From positions 186,001-250,000 of the forward strand of contig NZ_PYWX01000011.1 of assembly GCF_003031675.1 (NCBI RefSeq): 64,000 nucleotides of DNA, read 5' to 3'. Source of the DNA: Pseudomonas palleroniana (GTDB lineage: Bacteria; Pseudomonadota; Gammaproteobacteria; Pseudomonadales; Pseudomonadaceae). This document shows positions 1-8,715 of this stretch, in pieces (the stretch's first letter is position 1; each line of letters begins with the position of its first letter). Below the pieces are notes generated by a model, which did not search any database, was not told the origin of the DNA, and saw nothing but the letters and a program-made list of their open reading frames with translations. Position numbers and translations under genes: made by a program.

Positions 1-41
1 GTCTTTGGCATTCGCTCGAGCGAGTAGCAGACATAACGCTT

Positions 42-55
42 TGTTAGCGCTAACA
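42..55. promoter_or_regulatory. Palindromic LacI/GntR-type operator
   Basis: The 14-bp sequence TGTTAGCGCTAACA is a perfect palindrome with a central CG step, the usual form of a LacI-family operator. It resembles the gluconate-repressor (GntR) half-site TGTTA. It lies about 90 bp upstream of the LacI-family gene at 142, so autoregulation, or control of a divergent gene left of the window, is likely. Binding is inferred. Confidence 0.6.
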
Positions 56-141
56 TCGGCATTATTGTTGGGCGCGTTTTAGAACGTCAAATATTTAAAA
101 ACTAGCCCTATATTCTTTTTGGTTTTTATCAGGATGGCCTT

Positions 142-1221
142 GTGAGCGAAGAGAAACCGCGTAAACGTCGTGGTGCAGGGCGCGTTACCCTCAACACCGT
201 CGCCCGGCAGGCAGGCGTGTCGGCGATCACCGTGTCACGCTATTTCAACCAGCCGGAGCAAGTCTCGGTGGAGCGCCGCGAACGCATTGCCGAGGTGGTG
301 GCCGAGTTGGGTTACGTGCCCAACCTGGTCGCTGGCGGGCTGGCGTCGGCTCGAGGGCGCATCGTGGCGATGGTGATCCCGAATATTTCCGGGCCGATCT
401 TCGCCAATACTCTACAGGGGGTCAGCGACACCCTCGCTCAGCATGGTTATCAGCTCTTGTTGGCGTCGAGTTACTTCAGTGCCGAGCAGGAAGAACGGGC
501 GGTGCGCGCATTCCTCGGTTGGTCGCCGGCGGCGCTGGTGCTGACGAGCCGTTTTCACAGTGCCGGCACCGAAAAGATGATCGCCGACGTCGATATTCCA
601 GTGGTGGAAACCTGGGATTACGTGCCCGAGCGCGAACCGTTACAGATCGGCTTCTCCCATTACGAAGTGGGCGTCACCGCTGCGCGTTACCTGCACGGCC
701 AGGGCTACCGCCGCATTGCTTTTGTACAGAACAGCGCCACCGGTGACTTCAGTGCGATGGAACGAGGTGAAGGTTTTGCCGCGACGCTGATCGAGCTGGG
801 CGTGCAACCCAGAGTCTTTACCCCCGATGCCGGCAGCGCTCCGTTCGAAGCCGGCAAGCAGGCAATGAACGCGCTCATGCGCCACGCCACGCCGCCTGAT
901 GCAATCTTCTTTGCCAATGACAACCTGGCCGCCGGCGGATTGCTCGCCGGTCAGCGCGCCGGTGTGAACATCCCCCAGGACTGCGCGGTGCTGGGTTTCG
1001 GCGATTACCCGTTCGCCGAAATGCTGTTGCCCAGCCTGAGTACGATCAAGCCGCCCGCATTGGAGATAGGTGTTCTGGCTGCGACCCGCGTGCTGGAAAG
1101 TCTCGGCGTACTGCCGGTTGAACATGAGGTGCAACGATTGAGTCGGTTGGAGTGCCACTTGATCGAACGCGAAAGCACGCGAGTATCACCAGGACTTAGA
1201 TCATCCATAAAACATTCTTAA
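142..1221 (+). CDS. gntR: LacI-family transcriptional regulator, GntR (gluconate)-like
   Basis: A 359-residue repressor of the LacI/GalR family. It has an N-terminal helix-turn-helix at about residues 16-42 (LNTVARQAGVSAITVSRYF), the hinge segment ELGYVPN, and then a periplasmic-binding-protein-like effector domain from about residue 70 to the C-terminus. The run NQPEQVS after the recognition helix and the following 100 residues resemble E. coli GntR, so gluconate or a related sugar acid is the likely effector. Translation starts at GTG. A perfect palindromic operator lies upstream. No gluconate kinase or permease gene lies downstream; if present they would be left of the window. The family is certain, the ligand inferred. 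Confidence 0.8.
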   Translation: MSEEKPRKRRGAGRVTLNTVARQAGVSAITVSRYFNQPEQVSVERRERIAEVVAELGYVPNLVAGGLASARGRIVAMVIPNISGPIFANTLQGVSDTLAQHGYQLLLASSYFSAEQEERAVRAFLGWSPAALVLTSRFHSAGTEKMIADVDIPVVETWDYVPEREPLQIGFSHYEVGVTAARYLHGQGYRRIAFVQNSATGDFSAMERGEGFAATLIELGVQPRVFTPDAGSAPFEAGKQAMNALMRHATPPDAIFFANDNLAAGGLLAGQRAGVNIPQDCAVLGFGDYPFAEMLLPSLSTIKPPALEIGVLAATRVLESLGVLPVEHEVQRLSRLECHLIERESTRVSPGLRSSIKHS

Positions 1222-1553
1222 TATGAATAAAGATTTTTATAAATAATAAAATTAGAGAATATTAGCTTATACCAAAACAGCATTGTATTTTTGAAATCCA
1301 TTCCGTTATGTTTGGACTCAACAGCCTACCCCTGACCCCGGATGGTACCCAGCGTGATTCAGATTCCGCGCACCATGCCAGGGTGATCAACCCCTGAGCC
1401 CGCCGCGAATCGTTGGAAGGGAGCTCAACCCATGTTGCTGATTCAACCCCCTCGCCACACCTAGTCCAAACCGCCGAAACACCTTCTGACACCGCGCCGT
1501 CACCACGACGGCGTGTCTGCCCGACTTCGCGATTTGGAAATGCTGGAGTGGAT
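1222..1553 (+). other. Intergenic leader of the TonB receptor operon
   Basis: This 332-bp gap holds no convincing gene. The first 60 bp are very AT-rich and could carry the operon promoter. The rest is GC-rich and contains partial inverted repeats (ATGGT near 1342 against ACCAT near 1373) and a perfect 7-bp stem with a 5-nt loop at 1495-1513 (CGCCGTC/GACGGCG). It may be a structured 5' untranslated region, but I could not match it to a known riboswitch class. Confidence 0.4.
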
Positions 1554-3947
1554 ATGAAACAAGTCTTGCAACCCACCGCCGCGCTGGCACTGGCCATGCT
1601 GGCCAACGCTGCACAAGCCCAGGACGACAGTACCCTGTCCACGGTGGTCGTCACCGGCAACCGTGGCGCCGAGCAGCGTACGGTCACCAGCAGCCCGGTG
1701 CCTATCGATGTGCTCAGCGCCCAGCAGTTGCAGAGCACCGGCAAGCCCGGCCTGATGGAAGCCCTGAGTGCGGTCATTCCGTCGCTCACCCTGCCGGAAA
1801 AAACCGGCTGGGACGCCAGCGGCATTGCCCGTGCGCCCAATCTGCGTGGCCTGAGCGCCGCCGAGGTGCTGGTGCTGGTCAATGGCAAGCGCCGCCATAC
1901 CAGCGCCACGTTGAACATCAACGGTATCAACACGGGGGCGGCGCCGGCTGATCTGGACCTGATCCCCATCAGCGCCATCGACCATGTGGAAGTCCTGCGT
2001 GACGGCGCCGCCGCCCAGTACGGTTCCGATGCCATTGCCGGCGTGATCAACGTGATTCTCAAGGCCGACACCAGCGGCACCTCGGTCACCAACATCGGCC
2101 AGGGTTACGACGGCAAGAAGCAGACCGTGCAGCAAAGCCTCAACAAAGGCTTCGAGATCGGTGACGGCGGTATCCTGCAACTGGCGCTGGATGCGCGCAG
2201 CCAGAATGACGACAACAAAGCCAGCGCCAACGGCTACACCTATGAGCAGGCGTATGGCCTGGCGGGCAAGGCTACTTATGGCGGCTACGGCACGCCCAAG
2301 ACCAACCTGCTGACCCTGGGCTACAACGCCGAGCTGCCGGTCGATGACAGCCTCAGCCTGTACTCCTTCACCACCTATTCGCGGCGCAAGGCCGAGCAGG
2401 GCCAGAACTTTCGCCTGCCGACCATCACCAACACCATCACCACCGGGCCCAATGGTTACCCGGCCGGTTACACGCCTACCTGGTACATCGACGAGGACGA
2501 TTTCCAGGCGGCCTTCGGCGGCAAAGGCAGCGTCGGTGAGTGGAACTGGGACTTGTCCACCACCTACGGGCGCAACGAAGCGGAGCAGGGCACCACGCAT
2601 AACCAGAACCCGTCCCTGGGTGAAGCCACGCCGAACAGCTTCACCTCCGGCACCTGGGTTTCCACCGAGCTGACCACCAACCTCGACTTCAAGCGCGGTT
2701 TCGATATCGGCCTGCAAAAGCCGCTTGATCTGTCCTACGGCTTCGAGCATCGACGCGACACGTATGAGGTGCAGGCCGGTGACTACGCCTCCTATGCCAA
2801 CGGCGGCTACTGCGTGGCGCCGGGTAATTGCGCCTCGTCCGGGGCCCAGGTCACCAACGGCATTTCGCCGGCGGAAGAAAGCAGCGCCTCGCGCAACAGC
2901 CTGGCCAGTTACGTCGATGTGGGGTTCAACCCGCTGCCGGACTGGTACGTCGGCACGGCCTTTCGTTATGAGCATTACAACGAAGGCGTGGGCGCCACCC
3001 GCAGCGGCAAGTTGACCACCCGTTACGATTTCACGCCGCAACTGGCCGTGCGGGCCACGGTCAGCAATGGTTTTCGTGCGCCGTCCCTGGCCAACAGCCT
3101 GTTCAGTGCGCGTTCCACCACATACGGCGTGGTTGATGGTGTGTACCAATCGATCAACTACGGCGTATTGCCGGTGGGCTCGGCGGCGGCCAAAGCCCTC
3201 GGTGCGCAGGACCTCAAGCCCGAGCGCTCGACCAACTTCAGTCTCGGTTTCACCTTCACGCCCTCCGACCGCTTGAACTTCACCGCCGATGCCTACGTGA
3301 TCAACTTGCGCGACCGCATCACCCTCACCGGCACCTTGCTCGGCCCCGAAGTCACCCAGGTGTTGCAGAACAACGGCATCAATTCCACGTCCGGCGGCCA
3401 GTACTTCATCAACGGTGCCGACACCCGTACCAAGGGGCTCGACCTGGTGGGTAACTACAACCAGGACCTCGGCCAATTCGGCGCGTTGAAATGGACGGCG
3501 GCGTTCAACTGGAACCAGACCCGGATCCTCAATTACCAGGCATCCACCACCATTCTGGGCACCGCCTACGATCTGATGGATCGACAGGCCCGCAACCTGA
3601 TCACCGGTGTGCAACCCAATACCAAGCTGATCCTGGGCGGCGACTGGAGCATCGACCGTTTCAACCTCAACCTGGCGTTGACCCGCTACGGGTCGTACAA
3701 GGAGGTCAACTCCTCGGCCAATCGTGACCTCGACCGAGTCTACAACGCCCGCTGGATCACCGACCTCGACCTTGGCTACAACCTCACCAAAGCCCTGAAC
3801 ATCGCCGTCGGCGCCAAGAACCTGTTCGACCTCTACCCCAAGAAACAAGGCGTGCCGAGCAGCACCATGCTCGCCAGCTACGGCACCTATTCGCCCTACG
3901 GCTTTACCGGCGGGTACTACTACACCCGTTTGACCTACGCCTTCTAA
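1554..3947 (+). CDS. TonB-dependent outer-membrane receptor
   Basis: A 797-residue TonB-dependent receptor. A signal peptide (about residues 1-23, ending near ANAAQAQ) precedes a short TonB-box-like segment (STVVVTGNRG), a plug domain (about 30-150, with VLVLVNGKRRHTSA and the DGAAAQYGSDAIAGVINV motif) and a 22-strand-type barrel ending in a C-terminal Phe. The ATG at 1554 is chosen because GGAG lies just upstream and the signal peptide begins there; the longer in-frame form would add 47 non-secretory residues. It heads a co-directional set with an amino-acid-type ABC importer and an oxidase, so the ligand may be a small amino compound or a complex of one rather than a siderophore. The substrate is not known. 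Confidence 0.88.
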   Translation: MKQVLQPTAALALAMLANAAQAQDDSTLSTVVVTGNRGAEQRTVTSSPVPIDVLSAQQLQSTGKPGLMEALSAVIPSLTLPEKTGWDASGIARAPNLRGLSAAEVLVLVNGKRRHTSATLNINGINTGAAPADLDLIPISAIDHVEVLRDGAAAQYGSDAIAGVINVILKADTSGTSVTNIGQGYDGKKQTVQQSLNKGFEIGDGGILQLALDARSQNDDNKASANGYTYEQAYGLAGKATYGGYGTPKTNLLTLGYNAELPVDDSLSLYSFTTYSRRKAEQGQNFRLPTITNTITTGPNGYPAGYTPTWYIDEDDFQAAFGGKGSVGEWNWDLSTTYGRNEAEQGTTHNQNPSLGEATPNSFTSGTWVSTELTTNLDFKRGFDIGLQKPLDLSYGFEHRRDTYEVQAGDYASYANGGYCVAPGNCASSGAQVTNGISPAEESSASRNSLASYVDVGFNPLPDWYVGTAFRYEHYNEGVGATRSGKLTTRYDFTPQLAVRATVSNGFRAPSLANSLFSARSTTYGVVDGVYQSINYGVLPVGSAAAKALGAQDLKPERSTNFSLGFTFTPSDRLNFTADAYVINLRDRITLTGTLLGPEVTQVLQNNGINSTSGGQYFINGADTRTKGLDLVGNYNQDLGQFGALKWTAAFNWNQTRILNYQASTTILGTAYDLMDRQARNLITGVQPNTKLILGGDWSIDRFNLNLALTRYGSYKEVNSSANRDLDRVYNARWITDLDLGYNLTKALNIAVGAKNLFDLYPKKQGVPSSTMLASYGTYSPYGFTGGYYYTRLTYAF

Positions 3948-3972
3948 CGCCTGCACGAGCGAGGAACAGAAC

Positions 3973-4938
3973 ATGCCGATCGTCGCCAAATCCTATGACC
4001 TGATTGATCAGGCCGGCCCGGTTCGCCAGGCCCGCGTCACCCCGCCGATCAAGGCCCTGCAGGTGGTGCCCGCCCGGCATCCCTGGCGCTGGGCCGGGTC
4101 GATATTCGCCGCATTGGTGCTACTCGCCATTGTGCATTCCCTGGCCACCAACCCGCGTTGGGAGTGGGGGGTGTTCGGCCAGTGGTTCTTCTCGCCGTCG
4201 GTGCTGCGCGGCTTGGGCCAGACCTTGCTGCTGACGCTGCTCAGTACTGTGTTCAGCGTCATCCTCGGCACCGCGCTGGCGTTGGCGCGGCTGTCGGGGT
4301 CGCCGCTGCTGGCGGCGTTGGCCTGGGGCTACATCTGGTTCTTCCGCTCGATACCGGCACTGCTGGTGCTGATCATCCTCTACAACTTCGCCTATCTGTA
4401 TGACCACATCGTGCTCGGTGTGCCGTTCACCGAGGTGGTGTTCGCCGAGTGGTCGACGGTGGATGTGCTCAGCCAATTCACCGTAGCGGTGCTGGGCTTG
4501 AGCCTGATGCAGGCGGCCTATGCGGCGGAGATCATTCGCGGCGGCCTGATCGGTGTCGACGCCGGCCAGCATGAGGCGGCGGCAGCCCTGGGCCTGCCCG
4601 CCTCGCGGCGCATCTTTCGCATCATCCTGCCCCAGGCGCTGCGCTCGATCCTGCCGTCGGGTTTCAACGAAATCATCGGCCTGGTCAAGGGTACTTCCAT
4701 CGTTTACGTGCTGGCCTTGCCCGAGCTGTTCTACACCGTGCAGGTCATCTACAACCGCACCCAGGCGGTCATCCCGCTGCTGATCGTGGCGACCGTGTGG
4801 TACCTGATCATCACTACCGTGCTCACCAGCGCCCAGTACTACGTCGAGCGCCACTTTGCCCGTGGCACCGCGCGCGTATTGCCGCCCACGCCGCTGCAAC
4901 GCGTGCGCGGCTGGTTCAAGGAGAAAACCCATGGCTGA
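3973..4938 (+). CDS. Amino-acid-type ABC transporter permease
   Basis: A 321-residue inner-membrane permease of the polar amino-acid (HisMQ/ArtQM) family. It has an N-terminal cytoplasmic extension of about 35 residues, then several hydrophobic helices. The ABC-contact EAA loop is seen near residues 198-225 (EAAAALGLPASRRIFRIILP). GAGG precedes the ATG by about 9 nt. The gene lies 25 bp after the receptor gene and overlaps the ATPase gene by 8 bp, showing coupled translation. Only one permease is present, so it probably acts as a homodimer. The substrate is inferred from context to be an amino acid or amine. Confidence 0.88.
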   Translation: MPIVAKSYDLIDQAGPVRQARVTPPIKALQVVPARHPWRWAGSIFAALVLLAIVHSLATNPRWEWGVFGQWFFSPSVLRGLGQTLLLTLLSTVFSVILGTALALARLSGSPLLAALAWGYIWFFRSIPALLVLIILYNFAYLYDHIVLGVPFTEVVFAEWSTVDVLSQFTVAVLGLSLMQAAYAAEIIRGGLIGVDAGQHEAAAALGLPASRRIFRIILPQALRSILPSGFNEIIGLVKGTSIVYVLALPELFYTVQVIYNRTQAVIPLLIVATVWYLIITTVLTSAQYYVERHFARGTARVLPPTPLQRVRGWFKEKTHG

Positions 4939-5704
4939 GGCACGCGCCGGGCGCATTCAGATCCAGGGCGTGGGCAAGCGCTTTGGCCACCAGCAGGTCT
5001 TGCGGGATATCGACCTGACCATCGACCCGGGCAAAGTCACGGTGATCCTCGGGCCCTCCGGCTCGGGCAAATCCACGTTGCTGCGCACCATCAACCATCT
5101 GGAGAAGATCGACAGCGGGCATATCACCATCGATGGTGAATACGTCGGCTATCGACGCCAGGGCGACCTGCTGTTTGAGCTCAAGGAACGCGAGATTCTC
5201 AAGCGTCGTCTCGACGTCGGTTTCGTGTTCCAAAACTTCAACCTATTCCCGCACCTCACCGCCTGGGAAAACATCGCCGAAGCGCCTCTGGCCCACAAGC
5301 GCTGGAGCAAGACGGAGGCGCCGGCCAAGGCGGCCGCGATGCTGGCCAAGGTCGGCCTGGCGGACAAAGCCGATGCCTATCCACGCCAGCTCTCCGGCGG
5401 CCAGCAACAGCGGGTCGCCATTGCGCGAGCCTTGGCGCTGGACCCCAAGGTGCTGCTGTTCGATGAGCCGACTTCGGCGCTCGACCCGGAGTTGGTAGGC
5501 GAAGTACTCGACGTGATCAAGGGCCTGACCCAACTGGGCGTGACCCTGGTGATCGTCACCCACGAGATCGGTTTCGCCCGCGAAGTGGCCGACCACGTGG
5601 TGTTTCTCTGCGACGGTCAACTGATCGAAGAAGGCCCGCCCGAACAGATCTTCCGCCAACCCCGACATCCCCGCACCGTGGCCTTTCTCGGCAAAGTGCT
5701 TTAG
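4931..5704 (+). CDS. Amino-acid-type ABC transporter ATP-binding protein
   Basis: A 257-residue nucleotide-binding subunit of the GlnQ/HisP type. It shows Walker A (GPSGSGKST), the Q-loop (FVFQNFNLFPHLTAWEN), the ABC signature (LSGGQQQRVAIARAL), Walker B (VLLFDEPTSALDPE) and the switch histidine (VTHE). The ATG at 4931 is chosen over an upstream in-frame start because AAGGAGAA lies directly before it and the protein then begins like its family. It overlaps the permease gene by 8 bp and energises the same importer. An insertion of about 15 residues after the first strands (VGYRRQGDLLFELKER) is slightly longer than in typical GlnQ proteins. Confidence 0.9.
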   Translation: MAEARAGRIQIQGVGKRFGHQQVLRDIDLTIDPGKVTVILGPSGSGKSTLLRTINHLEKIDSGHITIDGEYVGYRRQGDLLFELKEREILKRRLDVGFVFQNFNLFPHLTAWENIAEAPLAHKRWSKTEAPAKAAAMLAKVGLADKADAYPRQLSGGQQQRVAIARALALDPKVLLFDEPTSALDPELVGEVLDVIKGLTQLGVTLVIVTHEIGFAREVADHVVFLCDGQLIEEGPPEQIFRQPRHPRTVAFLGKVL

Positions 5705-5722
5705 TTCAAGGAGTGACTGCCC

Positions 5723-6646
5723 ATGCTCATCCACACCGCCCGCCTGGTCTTGCTCACGCTCGCCGTCGGCACCGCGCATAGCGCGTACGCCGTGCAACAG
5801 GTCGACCTCAGCCCCGACCGCGTGCGCATTCATGCGCCGCGAAATGAAGCCGCCATCGCGCAGATCCCGCCGGGCTTCAAGTTCGCCCAGCCGGGCAAGT
5901 TCACGGTGGCCGTGTCCGGCGTGGCCGGGCCACCCCTGGCGCTGCTGGCCAATGATGACAAGACCACCATCGGCAGCGAAGCCGACACCGCGCAGCTGGT
6001 CGCTGACAGCTTGGGCCTGCAGCTCAACGTGGTGCAGACCAGTTGGGAAGACTGGCCCCTGGGCGTCAGCTCGGGCAAATACGACGCGGTGATCAGCAAC
6101 GTCACCGTGACCGAGGCGCGCAAGAAGCGTTTTGACTTCGCTACATATCGCCAGGATGTGCTCGGGTTTTATGTGAAGAGCACCAGCCAGATCAGCCAGA
6201 TCAAGCAGGCCTCGGACATTGCCGGGCTGAAGATCATTGTCGGCTCCGGTACCAACCAGGAAAAAGTCCTGCTGGCCTGGAACGAAGCCAATGAAAAGGC
6301 CGGCATCAAGCCTGCGTTGTTGCAGTACTTCGACGACCAGGCCGCCGCCCAGTTGGCGGTGCAGTCGGGGCGCAGCGATGCGTTGTTCGGGCCCAATTCG
6401 GTGTATGCCTATTCGGCGGCGATCACCGGCGGCATCAAGCGTGTCGGCACCGTGAATGGCGGCTGGCCGCTGCAGGCGGATATCGCCGTGACCACCCGCA
6501 AGGACAACGGTCTGGTCAAGCCGATCCACACTGCGTTGGAGGGCGCCATTGCCGGTGGTCAATACGAACAGGTGCTGCAACGTTGGGGCCTGGATGTGGA
6601 GCGTGTCGACCAGTCGCGGATCAACCCACCGGGCCTGCCGGACTAG
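5723..6646 (+). CDS. Periplasmic amino-acid-type substrate-binding protein
   Basis: A 307-residue solute-binding protein of family 3 (SBP_bac_3). A signal peptide covers about residues 1-23 (ending HSAYA). The mature protein has the family pattern of sensing ring segments, for example the ISNVTVTEARKKRFDFATY stretch, the conserved region where polar amino-acid binders contact ligand. The gene follows the ATPase gene by 18 bp and completes the importer. A mature N-terminal extension of about 40 residues precedes the usual fold. The ligand cannot be read from sequence; the downstream oxidase suggests an amino acid or amine. Confidence 0.87.
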   Translation: MLIHTARLVLLTLAVGTAHSAYAVQQVDLSPDRVRIHAPRNEAAIAQIPPGFKFAQPGKFTVAVSGVAGPPLALLANDDKTTIGSEADTAQLVADSLGLQLNVVQTSWEDWPLGVSSGKYDAVISNVTVTEARKKRFDFATYRQDVLGFYVKSTSQISQIKQASDIAGLKIIVGSGTNQEKVLLAWNEANEKAGIKPALLQYFDDQAAAQLAVQSGRSDALFGPNSVYAYSAAITGGIKRVGTVNGGWPLQADIAVTTRKDNGLVKPIHTALEGAIAGGQYEQVLQRWGLDVERVDQSRINPPGLPD

Positions 6647-6656
6647 GAGCAACGAC

Positions 6657-8240
6657 ATGGGACTGACACGACGTGAAGCACTCTCGACGATTGCCGCGAT
6701 AGGCGGTGAGCATGCCGTCAAGGATGCCCTGGCGGTATTGGGCCTGGGGCCTTCGTCGCACCGCCGGCCGCAACCCCTGAAACTCAACGCAGGCTTGGGG
6801 CAGGGCACCCGCGTGCTGGTGCTCGGCGCCGGTATCGCCGGGCTGGTCAGCGCCCTGGAACTGAGCCGCGCCGGGTTCAGCGTGCAAGTGCTGGAGGCTC
6901 GCGAGCGAGTCGGCGGGCGCACATGGACAATCCGTAACGGCGACCGCGTGGACTACCTGGACGGCCGTACGCAAACCGCCGCCTTTGACCAAGGCCACTA
7001 CTTCAATGCGGGGCCGGCGCGGATTCCCAGCCAGCATCGCACGATACTCGACTATTGCAGCGAGCTGGGGGTGCCGCTGGAAGTGCTGGTCAACAGCAGC
7101 CATGGCGCCCAGGTGCGGCCGGACCTGCAACAGCCGGCGTTCACGGTGGGCCAGGCGATCAACGACACGCGTGGACACCTGTCCGGTTTGCTGGCCAAGG
7201 CGGTGCAACGCGATGCCCTCGATGATGTCTTGAGCGGCGAAGAACGCACCCGGTTGCTGGCGTTCTTGCAGGTGTATGGCGACTTGTCCCAGGAACTGAC
7301 GTTCGAAGGCACGCTTCGCTCAGGCCACCTGGACTCACCGGCCCATCCCGGCGCCCTGCCCGCCAGCCGCAATCCGCTGGCGCTGGAGCGGCTGCTGCAC
7401 CCCGAACTCTGGGGCGCGTTGTTGCACACCGAATTTCCGGAATTCTCGGCCACCATGTTCCAGCCCGTGGGCGGCATGGACCGCATCACCGAGGCGTTCT
7501 ACCAGCGCGTGAGTGGGCAGGTGCAGCTGGGCGCCCAGGTGCGGCAGATCCGCCAGCTTGAAGACGGTGTGGCGGTGACCTACCACGACTCGCGCAGCGG
7601 GCGCGAACAGGTGGTGCGGGCTGATTATCTGGTCTCGACCTTGCCGCTGCCGCCCCTGGCCAGGCTCGATACCGACTTCAGCGCGCCGATCAAGGCCGCC
7701 TTGCGCAGCACGCGTAGCGATCAGGCGACCAAGGTGGCGTGGCAATCGCCGCGCTTCTGGGAGACCGACTACCGCATCTATGGCGGCCTCTCGTGGATCG
7801 AACACCCGGCACGCCTGCTGTGGTATCCGAGCAACGACCTCAACACCCGTGAAGGTGTGTTGGTGGCCGGTTACGTGACCGGGGAGGGCGCCGACGTATT
7901 TGGCGCACAGCCGTTGGCCCAGCAGTACGCCACCTCCAGGGACGCCGTGGAGTGGCTGCATCCGGGTTACTCCAGGCACCTGCGCCACCCGCTGGCGGTG
8001 TCGTGGGAGCAGATCCCCTACAGCGAAGGCCCCTGGCTGCAACGCGAACACTTCCCGGCCGACGCCAGCGCCTTGCTGGAGCAACCCCACGGCCGTGTGT
8101 ATTTCGCCGGTGACGGCCTGGTGCAGAGCGGCGTGGGTATCTGGCAGGAATCGGCGGCCAACTCGGCGCGGCATGTGGTCGGGCAACTGGCTGAACGGGT
8201 GAGTCATCAACGACAGATGGCGGCAGTGGCCGCTTCATAA
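6657..8240 (+). CDS. Flavin-dependent amine / L-amino-acid oxidase
   Basis: A 527-residue FAD enzyme of the flavin amine oxidase (monoamine oxidase / L-amino-acid oxidase / tryptophan 2-monooxygenase) superfamily. The dinucleotide-binding motif VLGAGIAGLVSALELSRAG lies near residue 54, followed by EARERVGGRTWT. The C-terminal FAD-contact segment YFAGDGLVQSGVGIWQESA is near residue 490. The N-terminus contains TRREAL, vaguely like a twin-arginine signal, but the following stretch is charged, so export is doubtful. The ATG at 6657 has GGAGC upstream and starts 10 bp after the binding-protein gene. It would oxidise an imported amino compound to an imine; the RidA-like gene next door fits removal of that imine. 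Confidence 0.85.
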   Translation: MGLTRREALSTIAAIGGEHAVKDALAVLGLGPSSHRRPQPLKLNAGLGQGTRVLVLGAGIAGLVSALELSRAGFSVQVLEARERVGGRTWTIRNGDRVDYLDGRTQTAAFDQGHYFNAGPARIPSQHRTILDYCSELGVPLEVLVNSSHGAQVRPDLQQPAFTVGQAINDTRGHLSGLLAKAVQRDALDDVLSGEERTRLLAFLQVYGDLSQELTFEGTLRSGHLDSPAHPGALPASRNPLALERLLHPELWGALLHTEFPEFSATMFQPVGGMDRITEAFYQRVSGQVQLGAQVRQIRQLEDGVAVTYHDSRSGREQVVRADYLVSTLPLPPLARLDTDFSAPIKAALRSTRSDQATKVAWQSPRFWETDYRIYGGLSWIEHPARLLWYPSNDLNTREGVLVAGYVTGEGADVFGAQPLAQQYATSRDAVEWLHPGYSRHLRHPLAVSWEQIPYSEGPWLQREHFPADASALLEQPHGRVYFAGDGLVQSGVGIWQESAANSARHVVGQLAERVSHQRQMAAVAAS

Positions 8241-8251
8241 GGAGCAACACC

Positions 8252-8674
8252 ATGAGCGACAGCATTCAACGCACCGGTCTCGGCGATTTCCCGATCTCGC
8301 AGACCGTCACCGTCCCCGCGTCGGCGAGCCTGGTGTTTGTCAGCGGTACCTTACCGGACCTGGTCGATCCTAACGTCCCGGCCGCCTACGGCAATACCGA
8401 AATACAGACGGTCTCGGTGTTCAACAAAATCCGCAGGATCTTGCGCCAACAAGACCTCGACCTGGGCGATATCGTGCAACTGCGCGTCTTTCTGGTGGGC
8501 GCCGAGGAAACCGCCGGGCAGTTGGATTTCGCCGGGCTGCAGCGCGGCTACACGCAATTTTTCGGCACGCCGGAGCAGCCCAACAAACCAACGCGCACCG
8601 CGTTGCAAGTGGTGGCCTTGCCGTTGCCCGGTGCGCTGGTAGAAGTGGAGGCGATTGCCGCGCGGACGGCATGA
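8252..8674 (+). CDS. RidA family (YjgF/YER057c/UK114) imine/enamine deaminase
   Basis: A 140-residue protein of the RidA superfamily, small trimeric enzymes that hydrolyse reactive imines and enamines released by PLP or flavin enzymes. The family pattern is visible in VFVSGTLPD, the QTVSVFNKIRRIL helix, LGDIVQLRVFLVG and the C-terminal RTALQVVALPLPGALVEVEAIA. In that segment the Arg equivalent to the catalytic Arg105 is present (TRTALQV). GGAGC lies before the ATG, 11 bp after the oxidase gene, so the two are probably co-translated. Coupling to the oxidase product is inferred from adjacency and family chemistry. Confidence 0.85.
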   Translation: MSDSIQRTGLGDFPISQTVTVPASASLVFVSGTLPDLVDPNVPAAYGNTEIQTVSVFNKIRRILRQQDLDLGDIVQLRVFLVGAEETAGQLDFAGLQRGYTQFFGTPEQPNKPTRTALQVVALPLPGALVEVEAIAARTA

Positions 8675-8687
8675 TTCCATTCGCTGT

Positions 8688-8711
8688 TCACGGCTCTGTG
8701 CAGGGCCGTGA
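8688..8711. terminator. Hairpin between convergent genes
   Basis: TCACGGC and GCCGTGA form a 7-bp stem, extendable to 9 bp with a wobble pair, around a short loop. It lies between the stop codons of the RidA gene and the convergent epimerase gene, the right place for a bidirectional terminator. There is no strong T-run on either side. Confidence 0.4.
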
Positions 8712-8715
8712 CGCA

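Noticed and set aside
1320..1440. A known riboswitch before the TonB receptor gene (cobalamin, SAM or similar)
   Set aside because: No consensus core of any class I know could be aligned; only generic inverted repeats are visible.
1500..3989. An 829-codon open frame on the minus strand
   Set aside because: It is antisense to the TonB receptor gene; its sequence is low-complexity Gly/Val/Arg/Gln as expected from GC-rich third positions, with no domain.
6657..6750. A twin-arginine signal on the flavin oxidase
   Set aside because: TRREAL is followed by a stretch with Glu, His, Lys and Asp rather than a hydrophobic core, so export is not supported.
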